From JAUNBG01 sp964442735 (GTDB lineage Bacteria; Planctomycetota; Planctomycetia; Pirellulales; Thermoguttaceae), in the NCBI GenBank assembly GCA_964442735.1, contig CAYUAP010000088.1, positions 1 through 19,874 on the forward strand: 19,874 bases of DNA, given 5' to 3'. Below the pieces are notes generated by a model that did not search any database, was not told the origin of the DNA, and saw only the letters and a list, made by a program, of their open reading frames with translations. Position numbers and translations under genes: made by a program. Positions 1 through 7,182 of this stretch are shown here, in pieces. Position 1 is the first letter of the stretch, and each line of letters opens with the position of its first letter.

Positions 1-41
1 TAAACTATTGAGGATTTCTTGTCAAGACATATTTATCCCCC

Positions 42-914
42 GTGAATAATTACAATATTTCCATGTTGCCTTTCTGTGAACAGCAAGCACGATATGATGA
101 CGTTCGTTCCTATGAAACCCGTTTGGGCTACTGGCCAAATTCCGGTGGAACAACGGTTACTCTCCTTGATGGTACTACGGTAACGGTTAGTTGTTATGAT
201 GGTAATATTCCCTATTTGATTTGTCCGTCGGACGCTGTTGCTGGGACACCATCCCAAAATGGAAACGACTGTCGCTGTAGTTATCCCGGTTGCTGGGGCG
301 ATGACGTCACGAATTTTGCGGAGAGTAATGCAACGCGTGGCTTCTTTAGTGCCCATGGTACAGGTGGAGCTACAACGCAGGCCAACCGTATTACCGCCGC
401 CCGAAGTGAAGCGGCTATTATCGATGGTCTTTCCAATACCATTGCGGTCTCCGAATCCGTTACTTCCGCCTCCAATACTACCTATAAAGTCAAGGGAAAC
501 ATCTATTGCAATACAGGAGGTGGATGCTATTCTCCTTCGGATTGTCAGGCGAACATCAATACAGATGACCCTCGTACATTTAAGCCGAGTTCGACAAATG
601 TTAGTACTCGTGGATTCAGTTTCGCGTATGGTTGCCCGGGTGTTAGTGGCTTTTTGACTGCTGGTCCTCCGAACAGTATGAACTGCCGTAACAACTCTAA
701 TAACCATATGGGTTGGAATTATGGTGTCGGATCTGCTTCCAGTAATCACAGTGGCGGCGTTAATGCCGTGTTTGCTGATGGTTCCGTTCGATTTATGTCC
801 GAAACCGTTAACTGTGGAACCCAAACCTATAAAGCGACACCTGTTGGTAAATCCCAATATGGTGTTTGGGGAGCTCTTGGAACTATTGATGGCGGCGAAA
901 CAGTTACACTGTAG
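42..914 (+). CDS. DUF1559 prepilin-like protein, 3' part only
   Basis: This is the C-terminal part of a DUF1559 (H-x9-DG) protein, a family greatly expanded in Planctomycetota and related phyla; the exact role is unknown, and members usually begin with a type IV pilin-like N-terminus. Visible family features are a LPFCEQQARYD block near the start, a CPSD motif, an 'IIDGLSNTIAVSESV' block and, near the end, His-SGGVNAVFA-Asp-Gly, which matches H-x9-DG exactly. The expected N-terminal methylation motif (GFTLVELL type) and about 60-70 residues are absent. The open frame begins only after an in-frame TGA at 9-11, and the GTG at 42 is the first possible start but lies inside the homologous region. 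Either the window edge hides a frameshifted 5' part or the gene is broken. The TAG stop lies inside a short tandem duplication and a terminator follows. Confidence 0.85.
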   Translation: MNNYNISMLPFCEQQARYDDVRSYETRLGYWPNSGGTTVTLLDGTTVTVSCYDGNIPYLICPSDAVAGTPSQNGNDCRCSYPGCWGDDVTNFAESNATRGFFSAHGTGGATTQANRITAARSEAAIIDGLSNTIAVSESVTSASNTTYKVKGNIYCNTGGGCYSPSDCQANINTDDPRTFKPSSTNVSTRGFSFAYGCPGVSGFLTAGPPNSMNCRNNSNNHMGWNYGVGSASSNHSGGVNAVFADGSVRFMSETVNCGTQTYKATPVGKSQYGVWGALGTIDGGETVTL

Positions 915-931
915 TCCGTTACACTGTAGTC
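903..931 (+). repeat. 15-bp tandem duplication over the stop codon
   Basis: GTTACACTGTAGTCC at 903-917 is repeated at 918-931 (last base lost). The stop codon TAG (912-914) is inside the unit, so a second copy of the same stop context follows the gene. It appears to be a slippage-type duplication. Confidence 0.85.
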
Positions 932-961
932 TGTAAAACTGATTTCTACTTGTTAATACCG

Positions 962-995
962 ATAGCGGGATCTTTTGGATTCCGCTATTTTTTTT
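962..995 (+). terminator. Rho-independent terminator of the DUF1559 gene
   Basis: An 11-bp stem (ATAGCGGGATC with GATTCCGCTAT, one G-T pair) encloses a 5-nt loop and is followed by a run of eight T. It lies about 50 bp after the stop codon on the coding strand. Confidence 0.85.
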
Positions 996-998
996 GTT

Positions 999-1220
999 GT
1001 AACCGTTCACGGATATAAAGTGAAACCTCGGATAACACTGATTTTCAACGGATAGTTTTTTGCAAACAAACTTTTTATGATAAAATTATTTATGATAACA
1101 GATAAAAATGTTTCGTTTGTTATTGTAAAATATTGTTATTGAAAAATTTTGTATTTTACGGCAGACTATCTGTGATTATCCGTGATGTCCGTGGTTCCAA
1201 AATCGTTCGTGAATGGTTAC
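999..1220 (-). mobile_element. MITE-like element, copy 1
   Basis: This non-coding element of about 222 bp begins GTAACCGTTCACG and ends CGTGAATGGTTAC, 13-bp terminal inverted repeats with one mismatch. A second pair of inverted blocks (CCACGGAT/ATCCGTGG type, one side degenerate here) lies inside the ends. The whole element is the reverse complement of the element at 6795-7000, apart from a ~16-bp insertion in this copy near the middle and scattered substitutions. No clear target duplication is visible and there is no ORF, so mobility would need a transposase supplied elsewhere. The strand given is arbitrary and marks opposite orientation to copy 2. Confidence 0.8.
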
Positions 1221-1255
1221 CTAAAAAATATTACCTTCTAAAGACTATTTCGTCA

Positions 1256-1283
1256 AATTGACTTTATTCAATTGACTTTATTC
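1256..1283. repeat. 14-bp tandem duplication
   Basis: AATTGACTTTATTC occurs twice head to tail, with a degenerate third copy (AATTGAAATTTATTC) following to about 1298 and running into the 3' end of the DUF4838 gene. Confidence 0.8.
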
Positions 1284-1296
1284 AATTGAAATTTAT

Positions 1297-3237
1297 TCAT
1301 TTTAAATTGAGTTGTTTTACCTGACTTTCAACTTTTTTGACCAGAATATTCTGATAGTTCAGAAATTGCTCGTGTGTAGTAAACTCCCGCCAGGTTTCGA
1401 TTTTCAGTTCGTTCCAGAAATCGATTAGTTTGTGAACGGCGGCAATCGGATCGTTCGGACCGGGAAACGGTTCACCTCGAAGTTTTGCTTCCTGGGCGAA
1501 TTGATAATAGTATAAAAGAGCGACATGATCCATTGGAATCCGTTCCCGGCGTACTTTCAGAACGAGACCTGCATAGGCGGTTGGATTGGTCTTTTCCAGT
1601 TGACGGGCAGTCGTCTCTGCCTTGTCCATGAGAGCCATTGCCTGTTTGAACGTGGGATAGTCCATCCAGCACGGTACATCCGTCATATAACAACTGAGTT
1701 TGATATTGGTTGTTATGGCTCGGTCGTGAATCAGTTTAAGATATTCCTTAAAGATACCACCGACTTCTTCTCCGTAGTAACCGGTCATAAACTCGTTATA
1801 AAGGGCCATTTCGTCAAGTTCCGGGTTCCACATGAGGTGTGAAAGAACCCAATTACGAAGCCGTACGAAATCACCGGCCAAACAGAATGCGTCTCCCTGT
1901 TCGAATAGTCCGACCGCGTTATTACGAATAAAGAATCTTAAATCCTTGACCAGTCCGCGCATATTCGGATGGGGAATCATGTAGGACGGAAATGTTGTAA
2001 CGTAATTCCAGATAAAGAGTTTATCCGCCGTCTGACTCCATTGTTTCACGTCTTTAACGAACGACGCGTTTCGCGGGTCTTCTTCCATAGGGAGCAGGAA
2101 CGAGCATTCGATACTGCACAGTCTAATGACGACATTGTGTCGTGGTCGGACATTCGTCGGAGCCGTTCGGGTATACTGATAGGCGAGTGTTTCGATAAAG
2201 ACATTGGGAAACTCTTTTTCGATTTCGACCGCGCATTCATTAACGAACTCGATTAACGAACCAGCAGGAGTTCCTCCATTAGCCTTGTCGATTGCGGAAC
2301 AAGCGGAACAGGTACACGGATTCCGCCAGTCGTTTTGTGTAATGGAAATAAACTTCGCACTGGGATCTTCCCGAAGAAGTTGTTTAGCGTTCTTAATAAA
2401 TTCTTTTCGCATTTCTCTATTGGACAGGCAGAGTTGGGCATGTTCGCAGGTGCGTTTACCATTAATTTCGCTATACCATTCGGGATGGGCTTTGAAGTAG
2501 TCTTTTGGAGGTAGAATTTCATAAAATGAATGGAGTATGGAGCCGCGTCCTTTATAAAAAATGAAATGGTCATTATCTCCGAATTCAGGAGAAATAACAG
2601 CGCGATTACCGTTCATTCTTGTTCGCGAGGAATTATTTTGCTTGCATCGAGTGGCAAATATACCATCGAACGCAATACGATAATGGGCTTCCCGACTAAT
2701 GAGCTGGGGAGCGTAACGCAGTTTCTGGCGTTGTATTTTGAGTGTCGGCTTGTTCGGCACATATGTTTCGCTGTCACTCCACCAACGGACTCCGAGTATG
2801 TCTTCTAAAAAAGTATAGACGGCGTAAAGGGTTCCCCGTTTCGGATGACCGACGAGAACAAGATTGTTCCCCACTGATTCTATAACTATTCCATCGTAGC
2901 CAAGCATATTGGGATCCAATCCGTCGAGCAGTTCTCTTGTGCGTGGTGAATCGCCTATGTATATCGCAGGTTCTTTTCCAGTATAATTGGTCATTTTAAC
3001 CGTTTGAAAATCGGCCCCGGTAATTTGATCGAGAAAAAGTTTAAGTTCATCTGCCGCTGTTTTTTCGACGCGTGTCGCCGTATCCGGAAGGACGATAACT
3101 ACCTTGGCTTGTGAATCTGTGGCGATTGTCATTTCCGACTCCGAAGATTGTAATGACATGGAGATGGACGAGACAGTCAAAAACAGAAAGACAACAAACA
3201 AACGCCGTAAAAATGTTTTTATCACAATATAATTCAT
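1297..3237 (-). CDS. Secreted DUF4838 protein, glycosidase-like
   Basis: The product is a secreted protein of about 646 residues with the DUF4838 architecture: an N-terminal alpha/beta domain like those preceding GH20 or GH67 catalytic domains (visible as TAADELKLFLDQITGADFQ, YIGDSPRT, GTLYAVYTFLEDILGVRWW), followed by the DUF4838 region with the conserved CSACSAIDKANGG and LAYQYTRTAP blocks. Such proteins sit in polysaccharide-utilisation contexts, and a role in glycan breakdown is inferred; substrate and catalytic residues are not established. I chose the ATG at 3237 because AAGGA precedes it by about 10 nt and a good signal peptide (RRLFVVFLFLTVSSISMS) follows at once. The in-frame ATG at 3273 has no ribosome site and would put 12 polar residues before the signal. 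The gene stands alone, with 600 bp of repeat-filled DNA upstream. Confidence 0.8.
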   Translation of the reverse strand: MNYIVIKTFLRRLFVVFLFLTVSSISMSLQSSESEMTIATDSQAKVVIVLPDTATRVEKTAADELKLFLDQITGADFQTVKMTNYTGKEPAIYIGDSPRTRELLDGLDPNMLGYDGIVIESVGNNLVLVGHPKRGTLYAVYTFLEDILGVRWWSDSETYVPNKPTLKIQRQKLRYAPQLISREAHYRIAFDGIFATRCKQNNSSRTRMNGNRAVISPEFGDNDHFIFYKGRGSILHSFYEILPPKDYFKAHPEWYSEINGKRTCEHAQLCLSNREMRKEFIKNAKQLLREDPSAKFISITQNDWRNPCTCSACSAIDKANGGTPAGSLIEFVNECAVEIEKEFPNVFIETLAYQYTRTAPTNVRPRHNVVIRLCSIECSFLLPMEEDPRNASFVKDVKQWSQTADKLFIWNYVTTFPSYMIPHPNMRGLVKDLRFFIRNNAVGLFEQGDAFCLAGDFVRLRNWVLSHLMWNPELDEMALYNEFMTGYYGEEVGGIFKEYLKLIHDRAITTNIKLSCYMTDVPCWMDYPTFKQAMALMDKAETTARQLEKTNPTAYAGLVLKVRRERIPMDHVALLYYYQFAQEAKLRGEPFPGPNDPIAAVHKLIDFWNELKIETWREFTTHEQFLNYQNILVKKVESQVKQLNLK

Positions 3238-3460
3238 TTGGAATAATTCCTTTTGGAGGTTAGAGGGTGTCATTCGATTTAAAAACGAAAGAACATAAAA
3301 GGAAGGAAACGTTATTTTGCCACCTTTTACAAAAATGAGGCACTGTCAGGTAAACATGGAATTACCACTCGTTCCCTAATTATACAGTCAATAATTCTAC
3401 CAAAGTCAGACAGTCATTACAATAGTAAAAAAGACAATAGTGAAAAAGATTTTTCTCAAA

Positions 3461-3579
3461 TATACAGTGGGTCGTTATAAAATTGTCATTTCCCGGGAGC
3501 GCGGGCATCTCGTCCGTATCCTCAAAAACAGGCGTCTCGCCTGTTTTGAAAATAGAATTTTATAACGACCTTGAGTATA
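3461..3579. repeat. Inverted-end intergenic element, copy A
   Basis: An element of about 119 bp bounded by near-perfect inverted ends: GGTCGTTATAAAATT is matched exactly by AATTTTATAACGACC, and the similarity extends imperfectly to TATAC/GTATA at the edges. Inside are a weak CGGGCATCTCGTCCG hairpin and a strong one with stem AAAACAGGCG/CGCCTGTTTT and loop TCT (3525-3547), which resembles a bidirectional terminator. It has no coding potential. The same structure recurs in copies B, C and D. Confidence 0.85.
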
Positions 3580-3664
3580 ATAGAGACAGGTAGAGATACA
3601 GAAAAATTCCGTGATATTCGTATTTACGCCGGGAGGCAAACGATTATCTCCCCCACGTTTGGAC

Positions 3665-3804
3665 TATACTGTACGACGTTATAAATTCGGCATTTCCCGG
3701 GAGCGCGGACGCCATGCCTGACGGCAGGCAGGTCTCGTCCGCATCCTCCAAAACAGGCGTCTCGCCTGTTTTGAAAATAGACTTTTATAACGACCTTGAG
3801 TATA
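3665..3804. repeat. Inverted-end intergenic element, copy B
   Basis: Same family as copy A, only about 85 bp away and in the same orientation. It starts TATACTGTACGACGTTATAA and ends TTTTATAACGACCTTGAGTATA in outline, with an 11-bp core stem CAAAACAGGCG and loop TCT. It is closest to copy D in its left half and carries a 21-bp insertion. The remaining sequence from 3274 to 3886 shows no gene; a 62-residue minus-strand frame here lies across this repeat and is not credible. Confidence 0.85.
3711..3731. repeat. 21-bp palindromic insertion within copy B
   Basis: Relative to copy D, copy B has 21 extra bases splitting its first small hairpin. The insert contains the palindrome TGCCTG-ACGG-CAGGCA. 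It looks like a separate micro-repeat inserted into the larger element. Confidence 0.7.
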
Positions 3805-3886
3805 ATTGCCATTATTGGTCATTATTGCCGGAGAACATTTCAAATTGATATATACCGCCCGGATAGAGTACTACCCAACAAAAAAA

Positions 3887-5050
3887 TTAACGGACCTGTA
3901 TTCCATTATCTTCTTTTAGCGGAACGATACCGAGGCCGGGCCGGTCATTCAGAACGAGTTTACCATTAAGAGTTTTTACACCGTCGAAAATATCGTTGGC
4001 AATGAGCAGATTCCCATCCAGATCCGCCCAATCGACGGCAGGCGATAATTGGGCTGCCGCCGAAATGGCACAGGACGTTTCCGTCATACAACCGACCATT
4101 ACTTTCATATTCAATGAACGTGCCAGAGTCAGAATTTTCCAGGCTTCCCGCATTCCGGTACATTTCATCAGTTTGATATTAACTCCGGAAAAAATATCTT
4201 TTAGTTTTGGGACATCCGATAGTCGTTGAAGTGATTCGTCGGCCATAATGGGCAGTGGACTTCGTTCGGTGATCCAGGCAATATCGTCATGCCGTTTTTT
4301 CGACATGGGCTGTTCAACCAGAACAACTCCTTTTTCATGAAGCCATTGTATCATGTCAAGAGCATAGATTTTATCATTCCAGCCCTGATTGGCATCCACC
4401 GCAATAGGAGTGTCCGTAACAGATCGAACCGACTCAATCATTTCCCGATCACTCTTGGCACTCCGGCCAAGTTTGACCTTGAGGATATTGAATCCGGACG
4501 CCTCTTTGGTCTTGCTCTTAACCACCTCCGCCGTATCGATTCCTATTGTAAACATGGTGGAGGGAGCCTTGGCTTTATCCAGTCCCCAAATATGATACCA
4601 GGGCTGTTTCATTAGTTTACCGACCAAATCATGCAGGGCAAGGTCGATAGACGCTTTTGCCGCCGTATTATGTTCGGTAATACCGTCAACGTAGGCGAGA
4701 ATATCTTCCAGATTATAGGGATCTTTATAGGGTGAAAGGTCAACTCTCTTGAGAAATTCTATAACCGAAGCCTTGGATTCACCTAGATAGGGGGGCATGG
4801 ACGCCTCGCCGTAACCGACAATTCCATCCAGTTCAATCTGAACCTGAACGCCCTGTGTGGATGTTCGCGAACTGCCTGACAGCGTAAATACATGACGCAA
4901 CTGAAGATCGTAGGGCCGCCAGGAAAGATTCAATCGGCCCGGTTTTTTCGCTATCTCCTGAACAAAACCCGGTTGTTCCATTCTGGTTAGGGCCATGGCT
5001 CCGAACGTCATTCCCATTACTGATTGAATAAAAGAACGTCTGTCATTCAT
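3887..5050 (-). CDS. Dipeptide epimerase (enolase superfamily) with Tat-type signal
   Basis: This enzyme probably interconverts L-Ala-D-Glu and L-Ala-L-Glu from murein. It has the full set of muconate-lactonising-subgroup residues: K191-V-K193, metal ligands D219 (in DAN), E246 (in VEQP) and D271 (in ADES), and the second catalytic lysine region NIKLMK at 292-296. The D343-L-D345 motif near the C-terminus is the dipeptide-binding signature of Ala-Glu epimerases. At 387 residues it is about 40 longer than cytoplasmic relatives because of an N-terminal extension: RRSFIQ followed by a hydrophobic stretch (VMGMTFGAMAL), which looks like a twin-arginine export signal. The start is supported by AGGA 7 nt upstream. 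The NlpC/P60 gene ends 11 bp upstream, so the two are probably co-transcribed, as in the YkfB/YkfC pairing of Bacillus. Exact dipeptide specificity is inferred. Confidence 0.88.
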   Translation of the reverse strand: MNDRRSFIQSVMGMTFGAMALTRMEQPGFVQEIAKKPGRLNLSWRPYDLQLRHVFTLSGSSRTSTQGVQVQIELDGIVGYGEASMPPYLGESKASVIEFLKRVDLSPYKDPYNLEDILAYVDGITEHNTAAKASIDLALHDLVGKLMKQPWYHIWGLDKAKAPSTMFTIGIDTAEVVKSKTKEASGFNILKVKLGRSAKSDREMIESVRSVTDTPIAVDANQGWNDKIYALDMIQWLHEKGVVLVEQPMSKKRHDDIAWITERSPLPIMADESLQRLSDVPKLKDIFSGVNIKLMKCTGMREAWKILTLARSLNMKVMVGCMTETSCAISAAAQLSPAVDWADLDGNLLIANDIFDGVKTLNGKLVLNDRPGLGIVPLKEDNGIQVR

Positions 5051-5061
5051 GATTATTCCTG

Positions 5062-6342
5062 CTATTTGATCTTTTGGTAAAATGGATTATTATTGATAGG
5101 ACACAAATATCGATGCTCCGGTTCCCCCACGAGACGAACCACTTTTACTACCTGTTTCATAGAGTTTGTAGAATCGAAATCGGACTGGGACGGATCGAAA
5201 CTGTTTATACGCACAGAGGTGGCTGAATGAATAAATCTTCCTTCGCCGAGATAAATTGCCACATGACGGAAATAAAGGGTACCGTCCGCCTTTTTTCGAC
5301 CGAAAAAAATGAGATCGCCCGGCTGACAGTTTTCATATCCCCCGGAAATATCAATACTTTTTCCCAATCGCTGGAGTTGGGAAGCATCCCGCAAGACCGT
5401 TGTTCGATTTAAAAACATTGTTACCGAAACCAGACCGCTGCAATCGATTCCTTTAATCGTTGTTCCTCCCCATAAATAGGGAAATCCGAGTAGTCGTTTA
5501 GCCGTTTTTACAATGTTTTCCGGAGTCAACTGACGTGTCTTCTGCCATGTTTCAAATGACATGGACGAATCCTTTTGAATCCAGCCAACTGTTCCCTTGG
5601 GCGTTTCTACTTTACAAAAACCGTTCAACTCTTCCTTCAAATCGATCAGAACTGACCCCATTACAAGATCGGAGACTGTTTGACTTGATCTGTCCGCCTG
5701 ACTATAGACAAGACCAAAAAAATCCTGCCAGATTCGTTTCGGCGTATCAACCCACGAATTAAATTCCTCCTTCGTCATTCTTGTAATTGCGCCCCTTGTC
5801 GTGTAACCTATATAACCATCCTGATTTTTGATCAGAAGCCAGAATCCGTCTTCTACCTGATCCAAAACTTGAATCGGCATTCCCATAACGGCTTGTGTTC
5901 CCACTTCTGCGGCATAGTCTGGCTGTTTCCGAATGGTGACCGAAGATAGTGCGGCAACTCCATAATATTTCTGATGAAGAACTTCATTTTCCTCCGGCAA
6001 CAGAATCAATCGACTCTTTAAGAATGAATATTTCGTATCCAATAATCGTTGAACCGCCTGCCTCGCCGTGGATGAACTTGTCTTCAGAAACAACGTGTTT
6101 TCTTTATATGTCCAGTCGAATACGTCCAAACGTGTATCCGGAACATATTGTTTTTGAAGATCTTTCAGTTCCACTTCCAGACGGGAATAACGTGAAGAAT
6201 CTTCCGACTGGATATTCGATTCCTCCCCTTGAAGTTTTAAACAAAAAATCACAGAAATGATAATCAGAAAAAACAGACACCGACTAATTAGAATATTATC
6301 GATTAGAATATTATCGATACGAAGAAATTGTGTTTTTTTCAT
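5062..6342 (-). CDS. Secreted NlpC/P60 murein endopeptidase with SH3 domains
   Basis: A 426-residue cell-wall cysteine peptidase, probably cleaving the gamma-D-Glu-diamino acid bond of murein peptides like Bacillus YkfC. The order is N-terminal hydrophobic signal or anchor (about 21-38), an N-terminal region that includes a possible short coiled stretch, two SH3b-like domains (about 125-190 and 205-258), then NlpC/P60 (about 272-400). Catalytic residues are C301 in GIDCSGLV, H360 in RHVAIYLG and polar third residue H372 in FIHSA; the YLWGGTT motif precedes the cysteine. The start ATG follows AGGTTGAAAA. The signal region contains an in-frame 15-bp duplication giving the pentapeptide IDNIL twice. 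It is the first gene of the pair with the epimerase 11 bp downstream, so released L-Ala-D-Glu would be that enzyme's substrate. Confidence 0.9.
   Translation of the reverse strand: MKKTQFLRIDNILIDNILISRCLFFLIIISVIFCLKLQGEESNIQSEDSSRYSRLEVELKDLQKQYVPDTRLDVFDWTYKENTLFLKTSSSTARQAVQRLLDTKYSFLKSRLILLPEENEVLHQKYYGVAALSSVTIRKQPDYAAEVGTQAVMGMPIQVLDQVEDGFWLLIKNQDGYIGYTTRGAITRMTKEEFNSWVDTPKRIWQDFFGLVYSQADRSSQTVSDLVMGSVLIDLKEELNGFCKVETPKGTVGWIQKDSSMSFETWQKTRQLTPENIVKTAKRLLGFPYLWGGTTIKGIDCSGLVSVTMFLNRTTVLRDASQLQRLGKSIDISGGYENCQPGDLIFFGRKKADGTLYFRHVAIYLGEGRFIHSATSVRINSFDPSQSDFDSTNSMKQVVKVVRLVGEPEHRYLCPINNNPFYQKIK
6287..6316. repeat. In-frame 15-bp tandem duplication in a signal region
   Basis: ATTAGAATATTATCG occurs twice in a row inside the NlpC/P60 coding sequence, adding five codons just before the hydrophobic core without shifting the frame. 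Confidence 0.85.
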
Positions 6343-6450
6343 TTTTCAACCTGTAAATGGGTATATTTTTGAACTGCGGATAAATATAGATAAATACCGG
6401 ATTGTTTGTGCAAGGTTTATTTCTCCATTTAAACACGTCTCCATTTAAAT

Positions 6451-6567
6451 TGTGGGTCGTTATAAAATCGGTATTTCCCGGAAACGCAGACGTCTCGTCC
6501 GTATTTCCTATAAAACAGGCGTCTCGCCTGTTTTGAAAAATAGAGATTCATAACGGCCTTGAGTATA
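6451..6567. repeat. Inverted-end intergenic element, copy C
   Basis: Same family as copies A, B and D, and in the same orientation. The left end GTGGGTCGTTATAAAAT matches copy A; the right end is TTCATAACGGCCTTGAGTATA. The core stem AAAACAGGCG/CGCCTGTTTT with loop TCT is intact. AAACACGTCTCCA occurs just before the element (6431-6443) and again straight after it (6567-6579), a possible target duplication. The element lies upstream of the NlpC/P60 gene. Confidence 0.82.
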
Positions 6568-6735
6568 AACACGTCTCCAAACGAGCGTAGCCCGTACATA
6601 GACGGTAATAAACTTCGAACCTTTTAAAACCGGTATTTGTATGTTAACAAATTTATATTATTGTATCATTTTACGCAAATATTGGCAAGGAGGTCCCAAG
6701 AGTAACACTCTCTTTTGTATAAAATAAAACCCAAT

Positions 6736-6769
6736 ATATATCTATGCTGTACATATATCTATACTGTAC
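6736..6769. repeat. 17-bp tandem duplication in the 6343-7182 gap
   Basis: ATATATCTATGCTGTAC is followed at once by the same 17-mer with one change. The 840-bp gap between the NlpC/P60 start and the DUF4091 start otherwise holds copy C, MITE copy 2 and AT-rich DNA, with no gene that I can support. Confidence 0.75.
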
Positions 6770-6794
6770 CGGTTCTCAAAAACTTAAAAATATA

Positions 6795-7000
6795 GTAACC
6801 ATTCACGAACGATTTTGGAACCACGGATATCACGAATAAACAGAGATAGTCTACTGTAAAATAGAATATTTTACAATAACAAACGAAACATTTTTATCTA
6901 TTATCATAAATAATTTTATCATAAAAAATTTGTTTGCCGAAAAACTATCCGTGAAAATCAGTGTCATCCGTGGTTTCACTTTATATCCGTGAATGGTTAC
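6795..7000 (+). mobile_element. MITE-like element, copy 2
   Basis: A 206-bp non-coding element with perfect 13-bp terminal inverted repeats, GTAACCATTCACG and CGTGAATGGTTAC. Subterminal CCACGGAT near the left end pairs with ATCCGTGG near the right end, giving nested inverted repeats. It is the reverse complement of copy 1 at 999-1220 with roughly 90% identity by eye outside one 16-bp indel. It lies about 180 bp before the DUF4091 start codon. No transposase gene is in the window. Confidence 0.82.
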
Positions 7001-7182
7001 AAGATATAAAAGAGACTTTACGCTCCGCTTGTTTTTGCACTGCTTGTTTTTGTTTCGGGAAAATGTTATACTTGTTTCCCGGGTCAAGGAAACGTTGTTG
7101 TTTCTTTAATGTATACAATAAAAGTGGAAGTAATCGTCTATCATGGTCATTCCTTCTGCTACTGTTTATTGAAAGGCTAAAA

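Noticed and set aside
33..1010. Long minus-strand frame opposite the DUF1559 gene
   Set aside because: It is low-complexity, Thr/Ile/Arg-rich sequence that mirrors a gene with clear family motifs on the other strand, and it runs through the terminator.
3624..3812. Small minus-strand ORF in the 3274-3886 gap
   Set aside because: It is made of repeat copy B, including its hairpins and insertion, not gene-like sequence.
6961..7182. Upstream extension of the DUF4091 protein
   Set aside because: It begins inside the MITE-like element and places about 74 residues before a textbook signal peptide, while the ATG at 7183 has its own ribosome site.
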